This document shows positions 34,212-40,691 of a stretch of 42,718 nucleotides of DNA, in pieces. The stretch is from positions 1 through 42,718 of the forward strand of contig CAZOUM010000020.1 in assembly GCA_964582985.1 (NCBI GenBank). Direction: 5' to 3'. The position numbers and the translations under genes were made by a program. Position 1 is the stretch's first letter. Each line of letters opens with the position of its first letter. The notes under the pieces are model-generated. The model saw only the letters and a program-made list of their open reading frames with translations. It ran no database searches and was not told the origin of the DNA. The stretch comes from CAZQYB01 sp964582985 (GTDB lineage: Bacteria > Planctomycetota > Phycisphaerae > Sedimentisphaerales > Anaerobacaceae).

Positions 34212-35789
34212 CTACTGTCGTAATGGAGCGCTTCGTCCGCTTTTTCGATAAATGTCCAACTGCGTTTTCAACTCCTTTACAATTTGGGGATACTTGTAGT
34301 AGAGGTTAGTAGTCTCACCGGGGTCATTCTTTAGGTTGTAGAGTTGGCCCGGAGCATCGGGAGCCGTATCCGGCAGGGCAAAGGGCTTCAACATCGGTCT
34401 GTTATAGTTATTTCCCCCTGAACCCTTGTGGTCGAGATACTTCCATTGGCCTCGCCGGATCGCAAGTTCAAGTTTGATGGTCTGGTGCAAGGTGTATCGA
34501 CGGACAGGGTTGTCTTTATCTTGTTTTCCAAGGAGTACCGGCAGGATGTTGAAACTGTCTTCGGCTGAGTCATTTGGCAGCTCTGCTCCGGCAACGGCCG
34601 CACAAGTGGCCATCACATCGGTCATACACACGGTTTGATCTGAGGTAGTGCCGGCTTTGATTTTTCCCGGCCAGCGCGCTATGAAAGGCACACGGTGACC
34701 GCCTTCCCACTGGTCACGTTTCATGCCGCGCCATGGGCGCGCGCCGTCGTGCTGGTGGTCCTTTCGCATGTAGATAACGCTTGTGGTCTCAGGGCCGTTG
34801 TCGCTTGAAAACATCACCAAAGTATCGTCGGCAAAAGCATATTTTTCGAGGGCCTTGATGAGTTGGCCGACAATATAATCGAGTTCATAGATAAAATCAC
34901 CGTGCGGGCCGGCATTTGTTTTGCCTTTGAAATCTTTTCCTGGAAAGGAGGGCAGATGAACCGCCTGGGTCGAATGAAAGAGGAAAAAGGGTTTTTCCGG
35001 CGAGTTCTTTTTATGGTTTGCCAGAAATTCAAGGCTCTTTTTTAGAAACAACATATCCACCTCTTCCAAATCAAAATCCGGGGCAATCATTCCTGGTCGA
35101 TTGTCCTTTGAATATGGATGTTTTGGTAAAGGTTTTCGGTCGAGTATTTTGGTCGGTGGTGTGGGAATCCGGTCACCATCAATAAAGGCGTAAAGCCAGT
35201 CTGTAGTCGGACAACATGCTGTTCCAAAGAAATGGTCAAAGCCGCGATGGACAGGACTATCGGGTATTGTTCGAGAATAATCGATTCTTTTGACCGCATC
35301 GAGTCCGTTTTCATTGATAGGCTGTCCATTCTTGTCCATGAATGTCAAGCCGATATGCCACTTGCCAAAGCATGCGGTTGTGTAACCTCGGTCGCGAAGC
35401 ATTCCGGGCAGGGTGAGTCGTGACTTCTCGATGAGGCATGGGCCGCCAGCGCCGGTGAATACGCCGGGAAAACCGGTACGGAAAGCCATGCGTCCGGTCA
35501 TCAGGCTGTAGCGGGTAGGTGTGCAGACTGTAGAAGCGCTGTGTGCATCGGTCAAGAGTATTCCCTCGCTTGCCAACTTGTCCAGATTTGGGGTAGCTAC
35601 TTTCGATTCGGGATTGTAGCAGGAAATATCTCCGTAACCGAGGTCATCGGCAAGGATAAAAAGAATATTTGGTTTTTTGCCTCGCTTATTCTCAGGAGAA
35701 TTTTTGTTCCCGTATCCTGACAAAGAAAAACCTGCAGCAGCTAAACCAACGGCCTTGAGAAAATCGCGTCGCGTTTGATAACGTTTCAT
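34212..35789 (-). CDS. Tat-exported sulfatase (arylsulfatase family)
   Basis: 525 residues from the ATG at 35789, with AGGAA upstream; a longer frame to 35873 would place 28 residues before the Tat signal. The signal is RRDFLKAVGLAAAGFSLSG. The sulfatase core has ADDLGYGD (metal Asp48, Asp49) and C89-T-P-T-R93, the C-x-P-x-R-type site where Cys is turned to formylglycine, then TGR. Further on come GKWHIG and SSDNGPE. It removes sulfate esters, probably from polysaccharides, in the periplasm. It needs a formylglycine-generating enzyme, which is not in this window. It is flanked by IS debris. Confidence 0.93.
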   Translation of the reverse strand: MKRYQTRRDFLKAVGLAAAGFSLSGYGNKNSPENKRGKKPNILFILADDLGYGDISCYNPESKVATPNLDKLASEGILLTDAHSASTVCTPTRYSLMTGRMAFRTGFPGVFTGAGGPCLIEKSRLTLPGMLRDRGYTTACFGKWHIGLTFMDKNGQPINENGLDAVKRIDYSRTIPDSPVHRGFDHFFGTACCPTTDWLYAFIDGDRIPTPPTKILDRKPLPKHPYSKDNRPGMIAPDFDLEEVDMLFLKKSLEFLANHKKNSPEKPFFLFHSTQAVHLPSFPGKDFKGKTNAGPHGDFIYELDYIVGQLIKALEKYAFADDTLVMFSSDNGPETTSVIYMRKDHQHDGARPWRGMKRDQWEGGHRVPFIARWPGKIKAGTTSDQTVCMTDVMATCAAVAGAELPNDSAEDSFNILPVLLGKQDKDNPVRRYTLHQTIKLELAIRRGQWKYLDHKGSGGNNYNRPMLKPFALPDTAPDAPGQLYNLKNDPGETTNLYYKYPQIVKELKTQLDIYRKSGRSAPLRQ

Positions 35790-36043
35790 TTTAAGGTTCC
35801 TGAAAAAATTATGCCCGGCCCATCGGCTTTGGGCATTTAAGATGGTCAAAACTGTCTTGAATGGTCTCCACAAGCTTTATCATAAATTCAACCTAACTGC
35901 TTTCCGTGCTCCTTTCTACGGTCTGGCACTCAGATTTTGCACTGAAGTATGACAGTGGGCTGGTTCATGTTGAGGCTCAGTTCGGCAAGGTGGAAGCCAT
36001 GTCAGGGGCCTCGCTAATATTAAGAGTAATACACTATATGAGA

Positions 36044-36691
36044 TTACGCTAACTCTTTAGCCATTTGCTTTGTTAAGTCTCTAAATGTCTTAATCGAGCC
36101 AGTTTCAATACAATACCTATTGCTACTAAAAATGTTAACCTTCCGCCAGAAAGATATATCATTTCTTAACTTAACTTTTATGGACTCAAAAGGCTTAGTC
36201 CCTGTCAAAGCTACCTCAGCCATCAAATACGGGAAATGTGAACAGCCCCAGTGTTGTAAAGAAGTAGACGGCCTAATGGATTTTACATCAATTCCTCTTT
36301 CTTTCAAGTTCCTTTTCAGGGTTAAGAATACCCCGGCTTCCAAACTTTCTTTGCCGAATATGGTCACTGGTTTTATTACCACTTTCTTCGCATGTTCTGA
36401 TACGAGCATACATAAATCCCATAATGTCTTTTCATCTTCCTGATTGGCTAGTTCCTTCCACACCGTCCACGGGACATTCATCCTAAATATCTCATTTTCA
36501 ATTTTATACAACTTATGCCAAGGAAGAAGGTCACAACTTGTTCTGTATTCATAGATTGTTGTGTCCTTCGTGAATTCCAGTCCCTCATCTACCTCACAAT
36601 CAATGAAGCTTGAAATCCTGTACATTTCCAGAAGAATTTGTAAAATTTCATCCGGGGTATAACTTCTATAAATATTCTTAATATTCATCAT
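36044..36691 (-). CDS. Hypothetical protein, 215 residues
   Basis: An intact AT-rich frame; the start is ATG at 36691 or 36688 and the ribosome site is weak. The product is soluble, rich in Lys, Glu, Ile and Phe, with an acidic-aromatic start (PDEILQILLEMYRISSFIDC), a central WTVWKELANQEDEKTLWDLC, and a C-terminal basic part. No family is recognised. Its upstream DNA carries the same IS-end sequence found above the gene at 33219-33674, so both accessory genes sit beside copies of that end. It was probably acquired horizontally. Confidence 0.6.
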   Translation of the reverse strand: MMNIKNIYRSYTPDEILQILLEMYRISSFIDCEVDEGLEFTKDTTIYEYRTSCDLLPWHKLYKIENEIFRMNVPWTVWKELANQEDEKTLWDLCMLVSEHAKKVVIKPVTIFGKESLEAGVFLTLKRNLKERGIDVKSIRPSTSLQHWGCSHFPYLMAEVALTGTKPFESIKVKLRNDISFWRKVNIFSSNRYCIETGSIKTFRDLTKQMAKELA

Positions 36692-36734
36692 TTAATCAAA
36701 CATACCTATTTTGAAAAATTTAAAGCATTATACA

Positions 36735-36962
36735 AACTGACATTTCCCATTTAACCCCGTTAGAGACTTACAACAAAGCATTTTTTGTTTCCTCAAATCA
36801 ACATATATTTATAAACCATTTCAACTTCACGTAAATACAATGAGCCTCTAATGGGGTAAACGCCTTAAAAAACATAATTTCTCAGTTCAGACCCAATAAT
36901 TCTACAAAATTCACTTTGAACTATCAAGGTTCTCATGGAACAGGGATTTCGATACGAGAAGG
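36735..36962 (-). repeat. Second decayed IS1380-type 3' end (copy 2)
   Basis: From high to low coordinates: a short transposase scrap reading VSKSLFHENLDSSK (about 36917-36960), a segment like copy 1 (36903-36928), a 110-bp inverted-repeat insert, then AACTGACATTTCCCATTTA (36735-36753). Compared with copy 1, most of the transposase C-terminus and its 3' flank are deleted. Confidence 0.55.
36751..36860. mobile_element. 110-bp MITE-like insert with CCCCGTTAGAG ends
   Basis: TTAACCCCGTTAGAG (36751-36765) faces CTCTAATGGGGTAAA (36846-36860), 13 of 15 pairing. The interior is AT-rich with no ORF. It splits an IS-end sequence that is continuous in copy 1 near 33735-33755, so copy 1 acts as an empty site. 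The ends resemble those of the element at 37205-37264. Confidence 0.55.
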
Positions 36963-37009
36963 ACTGTTTAAAAACGCAAAAATCAAAGTGTAAAATGCAA
37001 AATTGTCGA

Positions 37010-37026
37010 ATCCGCCGTTGGCGGAT
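37010..37026. repeat. Small REP-like palindrome
   Basis: ATCCGCC-GTT-GGCGGAT, perfect 7-bp arms, inside a gene-free stretch (36963-37198) that otherwise shows only AT-rich, low-complexity AAAT/CAAA-type sequence. Confidence 0.5.
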
Positions 37027-37198
37027 GGCTGATTTTATTATTGTTTTTATGGCGCATAATACCTTGTCAAAAGGTGAGTTGCGTTTAGCTCTGCCACAGG
37101 TATAGGTACGGACAAGGGGAGTTCGGAGATTGTCCACGCACCAAATTTAAAATACAAAATTGGTGTGGGATCTGCGCTCATTCTGAGCTTGAGAAATT

Positions 37199-37270
37199 CT
37201 GGAGCCCGTTAGAAATGGGATGCCAGAGGTGTCTGCCTTGTGCTCGGCGGGGATTTCTAACGGGCTGGAG
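37199..37270. mobile_element. 60-bp miniature inverted-repeat element with 6-bp direct repeats
   Basis: CCCGTTAGAAAT (37205-37216) and ATTTCTAACGGG (37253-37264) are perfect 12-bp terminal inverted repeats. They are flanked by CTGGAG on both sides (37199-37204 and 37265-37270), as expected for a target-site duplication. Inner stretches can also pair (GCC-GAG with CTC-GGC), so the whole element can fold into one hairpin. It encodes no protein and would be moved by a transposase elsewhere. Confidence 0.7.
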
Positions 37271-37367
37271 AGAATCAGAAGCCATTCAAACGGGAAAGAG
37301 CATAGAAAAAGAGCGTAAACGATATGTGTTCCCGGCCGGTTTATCTGAAATTAGATTCGTAAAAAAG

Positions 37368-38867
37368 CTATTTACCTAACAGCCAGTTATTGGCAAATAT
37401 GGCAAAATCCGCGAAGTCCACATCACAGTCCCCGTCGAGGTCGCCAAGGTAAACAAAGGCAAACTCATATGCGCCCATGTCTACGATGTGGGTCCTGTTA
37501 CCATCGCCATCTACAAACCTGGGGTGGCTATCGAGGTCGCCGTTATCGGCGAGCACAGTGGTGTTATTACCAGCGTCAATGCACGGCGAACCCGCCGAAA
37601 GCCGCAGGTTGTCGTCTGCCGTGCCGACGATTCCATCCAGGCCGTTGGAGTCGATAAACAGCGGGTCATCGTCAATATTGCCCATCCCCGGCCAGTCACC
37701 TTGTACAGCCGAGTAGCTAACAGTTGCCGAACTCGTCCCCTTGTCATAAATCTGTGCCCCACTTAACGCCGCATTGCCCCACAGGATACAGTTGGTTACC
37801 GTCGGGCTGCTATCATAGTTACATATCCCACCGCCATCATTGATTGCCGAGTTGCCGGCAAACGTACAGTTAATTACCGTTGGGGTGCTCTCAGTGTTAT
37901 CCATTCCGCCGCCATCGGTCCCTGCCGAGTTGCCGCTGAAAGTGCAGTTGACTATTGTCGGGGTGCTAATATCATTATCCATCCCGCCGCCGCGTTCCTT
38001 AGCCGAGTTATTGCGGAATATACAATTGCTCACTATTGTACAACTATCGTCGTAGTTAGACATACCACCACCCCAGCGCGCCAAGTTATCATTGAACGTA
38101 CAATTAGTTACCGTTGGGCTGTCGCCTTGAAAGACATAGTTATCGTTGACCATCCCGCCGCCATCGTACGCTGCCGAGTTTCTACTGAAGGTACAATTAA
38201 TCACTATTGCATCACCGCTGTCATTATCCATTCCTCCCGCTGCATCAGCGGCTGAATTTTCACTAAAGGTACAATTAGCCACTGTCGGGCCGCCAAGGTA
38301 ATTACGCATACCTCCACCTTCGCTATTTGAATCAGCGCCATCGGCATTGCCGGCGGTAATAGTAAAACCATCAAGAACAGCGTTATGGTCAGTCCCGCTG
38401 CCGGTAACTACGTGGTAGCTGTTCTCACCACGGGACGGCTCGGTCAGTAAATCACAAGGGTCGGACACCTGCACGTCATTGCCGTCAAGGTCCCCGCTCA
38501 GGATTGTTGGGTAGGCACTTGTGTTACGGCTTTCCCAGTCGCCGCCTCCAGTCGGGAATCCGCCGTAAAGGGCCACGCCGTTGAGCAACTGGAACGCAGC
38601 TTCACGGTCGCCGGTGCCGTCAGGATTAGCTGTGTTCGCATCGGGTTTATATGTCCCCTCCGCTACCCATATCTGGTCACCGCCTGTCGGTGGCTTGTAG
38701 AGGGCGTCCTGCAGATACTTGTAAGCCGTAGCCCAACTCGTCCCATCTCCTCCTGGCGAAGCGTCGGCATCAACATAGATGGTTCCTCCCGCAGCAATTG
38801 CGGGAGCCATCCCCGCCAGTAATACTGCCATTACCGCCCAACTTTTTAGATTTCTTTTCTTACTCAT
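37368..38867 (-). CDS. Secreted Pmp-like parallel beta-helix protein with dockerin-like end
   Basis: 499 residues; the ATG at 38867 has GGAGG 8 nt upstream. The signal peptide ends at about IAAGG. The N-terminal part IYVDADASPGGDGTSW...A-KYLQDAL is a common start of secreted planctomycete beta-helix proteins. Residues about 170-390 contain repeats of about 30-35 residues with NCTF-x-x-NSA and GGGM-N motifs, like chlamydial polymorphic outer-membrane protein repeats. A Pmp/pectate-lyase-like C-terminal part (SPCIDAGNN) precedes a single dockerin-like repeat GDLDGDCDVDFADFAIF. No catalytic residues are evident; an adhesin or glycan-binding role is likely. Confidence 0.87.
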   Translation of the reverse strand: MSKKRNLKSWAVMAVLLAGMAPAIAAGGTIYVDADASPGGDGTSWATAYKYLQDALYKPPTGGDQIWVAEGTYKPDANTANPDGTGDREAAFQLLNGVALYGGFPTGGGDWESRNTSAYPTILSGDLDGNDVQVSDPCDLLTEPSRGENSYHVVTGSGTDHNAVLDGFTITAGNADGADSNSEGGGMRNYLGGPTVANCTFSENSAADAAGGMDNDSGDAIVINCTFSRNSAAYDGGGMVNDNYVFQGDSPTVTNCTFNDNLARWGGGMSNYDDSCTIVSNCIFRNNSAKERGGGMDNDISTPTIVNCTFSGNSAGTDGGGMDNTESTPTVINCTFAGNSAINDGGGICNYDSSPTVTNCILWGNAALSGAQIYDKGTSSATVSYSAVQGDWPGMGNIDDDPLFIDSNGLDGIVGTADDNLRLSAGSPCIDAGNNTTVLADNGDLDSHPRFVDGDGNRTHIVDMGAYEFAFVYLGDLDGDCDVDFADFAIFANNWLLGK

Positions 38868-38910
38868 TTTTTATCCTCCAGGAAAAGATTTTTAATGGGT
38901 CAAGGCTATC

Positions 38911-39024
38911 TTACGTTTTAGTACCAGCTTGCCTGCCAGAGCCAATTATCAACAAATCTGGTTTTGAGTAATATGGGAGAGCTACGAACGAAACAAAAAT
39001 TACCAACAACAAGGTTTTTTTCAT
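38911..39024 (-). pseudogene. Collapsed secreted dockerin-type gene (signal peptide fused to tail, frameshifted)
   Basis: The ATG at 39024 has a very strong GAGGAGG 7 nt upstream and opens a 37-residue frame starting MKKTLLLVIFVSFVALP, a typical signal peptide. The rest makes no sense in this frame, but the neighbouring frame reads FVDNWLWQASWY and stops, which is how many dockerin-like proteins of this lineage end. The simplest reading is a secreted protein gene that lost its middle. A real 37-residue peptide cannot be excluded. It sits 44 nt above the beta-helix gene, on the same strand. Confidence 0.5.
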
Positions 39025-39198
39025 CACTCTACCTCCTCAAAAAATTGTTATTAAGACCAGACCGCTAACACGAACATCTCAACTTCCGCCCAATAATAAC
39101 ATACAAAGACTGTTAAAGCAAGCAAAATCTGCCTGTTTTTTAACTTTTTCCAAGTCTAACCGCGTATCCGCCATACCTTACAAGGCATTGTTCGCAAT

Positions 39199-39519
39199 TC
39201 AGTATATGTCTGCCTGCCTCAGGCCATGTCGCTCTTTGGCCAATGCCTTGAATAACTCCTCGTTTACTGAGTTTTTCTCAACATGGTCGATGAGCTTCAG
39301 ATAGTAATTCACGAGGACAGGTAGAGGCGTGACAAAATTGGGACGATCACAATACACTTCTATTTGACCATCATAATCAGATCGTGCCATTTCTAGGGCC
39401 AATTTTCGGATATCACGTTTGTAGGCCCATTTCTCCTTCAGCCACAACGCAATTATTGTGGTGCCGGAACCGATTAACGCTCCCACAAGTGTGGCAAGTC
39501 CGGTCAGTAAGTGTGTCAT
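39199..39519 (-). CDS. Small membrane-anchored protein, 106 residues, unknown
   Basis: The ATG at 39519 has AAGGAT upstream and starts 3 nt after the stop of the 58-residue gene. An N-terminal membrane helix (about 5-27, TGLATLVGALIGSGTTIIAL) is followed by a charged cytoplasmic part (LKEKWAYKRDIRKLALEMARS) and a helical C-terminus. The helix with a Gly-rich first half resembles the anchors of many small phage- or defence-associated proteins, but no family is named. Confidence 0.6.
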   Translation of the reverse strand: MTHLLTGLATLVGALIGSGTTIIALWLKEKWAYKRDIRKLALEMARSDYDGQIEVYCDRPNFVTPLPVLVNYYLKLIDHVEKNSVNEELFKALAKERHGLRQADIY

Positions 39520-39522
39520 GAT

Positions 39523-39699
39523 TTATCCTTTCTTAATGGCAGTTTCAATCTGAGATAGTTCGTCCTCAGTAAGCTTATGATCTGTACGCTTAGCATAATC
39601 AGGAATGTGCTTTGTAATCACTGGCAAAAGTTCTTCCCTTGTTTTGCACAATGCTTTGCAAACCTCATCAAGTGTGTACAATTTTTTGATCTTACTCAT
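39523..39699 (-). CDS. Small helical, possibly DNA-binding protein, 58 residues
   Basis: A complete frame with GAGGA 7 nt before the ATG at 39699. It starts MSKIKKLYTLDEVCKALC, then TREELLPVI, and ends LTEDELSQIETAIKKG. YTLDEVCKALCKTREEL has the shape of a short helix-turn-helix of the excisionase/MerR kind, so a regulator or antitoxin role is possible. It is co-directional with the membrane protein gene that begins 3 nt further, so the two form a unit. Confidence 0.6.
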   Translation of the reverse strand: MSKIKKLYTLDEVCKALCKTREELLPVITKHIPDYAKRTDHKLTEDELSQIETAIKKG

Positions 39700-39742
39700 A
39701 TTAGTTTCCTCAGATAAAAGTTGACAATAATCAATATTAAAT

Positions 39743-39832
39743 TTACAGCACGACAGCCACCGTATTGGATGGGATACTTTCGCTACCTACATTGACGGCT
39801 TTTACTCGGTATTCAAGTTCTTTTCCCTTCGC
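39743..39832 (-). pseudogene. Fibronectin type III domain tail, gene remnant
   Basis: Thirty codons on the minus strand read KGKELEYRVKAVNVGSES, then IPSNTVAVVL and a stop. This is the last two strands of an Fn3 domain (YRV-AVN-x-G-x-S-PSNTV). Upstream the frame is lost within a few codons, so only the 3' end of a secreted-protein gene remains. Confidence 0.6.
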
Positions 39833-39880
39833 CTGCCTCTGTTATGATATAAATCATATTCACCAAGCAGAAGAATTAGC

Positions 39881-39962
39881 TCACCACGAAGAACACGAAG
39901 TTCACGAAGTTAAAGTCAAATGATAAAATTCCTTTTCGTGTCCTTCGTGCACTTCGTGGTGA
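39881..39962. repeat. CACCACGAAG palindromic intergenic repeat
   Basis: Perfect 11-bp arms TCACCACGAAG (39881-39891) and CTTCGTGGTGA (39952-39962), with inner ACACGAAG/CTTCGTG repeats. Similar CACCACGAAG...CTTCGTGGTG elements are scattered between genes in many unrelated bacteria. No ORF. A 300-nt stretch after it (39963-40274) shows nothing firm. Confidence 0.65.
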
Positions 39963-40274
39963 ATAAACCTTTATTGTCATAGAATAAACCGCCTTTTCAA
40001 ATCTTCCCATCTGGCTGACAGAAGCTGCCGTTTTTTCTTTTGCTCGCTGGCCTACAACGGCACGCTACCAGGATCAACAGATAGCCGCTGGGCATCTTTT
40101 GTATCTTCATAGCCTGCCAAACGCCTTCTATAAGCTCTATTCTATCAAAATCCTGTTCTTTTGTCACCCGTTACCTGGCAAATGCGGGTTAATAGAAAAA
40201 GGGTTGATTTTAAGGGGCATTATTCGAGACTTTTCCCCGGTATGGCGCCCCCCATTTCTTTTGGCAGAAAAGAC

Positions 40275-40303
40275 TTGCAAGTATGGCAATAACCGATTAT
40301 AAT
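40275..40303 (+). promoter_or_regulatory. Strong promoter of rpsO-pnp
   Basis: TTGCAA (40275-40280), 17-nt spacer, TATAAT (40298-40303). The leader to rpsO is about 47 nt. Confidence 0.7.
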
Positions 40304-40356
40304 GCCGCAAAAGTGAAAGATAAGAGATATTAGGCAGATAATACGGAATTTGAAAG

Positions 40357-40623
40357 ATGATGGTAAAAGAGGAAAAAACGAAAATCATCAAGGATTTTGA
40401 GGTGCACGAGGGCGATACGGGTTCGCCTGAGGTGCAGATAGCATTGCTGACGAAAAGGATTGAAGAACTTACGGGACATCTCAAAACTCATCGCAAAGAC
40501 CACTCTTCCCGGCGTGGTCTGCTGAAAATGGTCGGGACCAGGTCGGCACTGCTCAAGTACGTAAGCAAAAAAGACGTCAAGCGTTATCGAGAGATAATAT
40601 CCCGGCTTGGCTTGCGAAAGTAA
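40357..40623 (+). CDS. rpsO: 30S ribosomal protein S15
   Basis: 88 residues, normal family length. Signature parts DTGSPEVQIALLTKRI, LTGHLKTHRKDHSSRRGLL and LLKYVSKKDVKRYREII bind 16S rRNA in the platform of the small subunit. Two adjacent ATGs (40357 and 40360) are possible starts; the ribosome site is weak. The pnp gene follows 68 nt later without an evident terminator, the classic rpsO-pnp arrangement. Confidence 0.98.
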   Translation: MMVKEEKTKIIKDFEVHEGDTGSPEVQIALLTKRIEELTGHLKTHRKDHSSRRGLLKMVGTRSALLKYVSKKDVKRYREIISRLGLRK

Positions 40624-40691
40624 GTGAACCGGCCATTGATTATTTTGACTATCCTTGATATCTTTTCAGTAATCATTTATGAGGAATAGCT

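Noticed and set aside
36963..37198. Possible CRISPR or direct repeat array in AT-rich spacer
   Set aside because: Only short AAAT/CAAA-like words and one small palindrome occur; no regularly spaced repeats.
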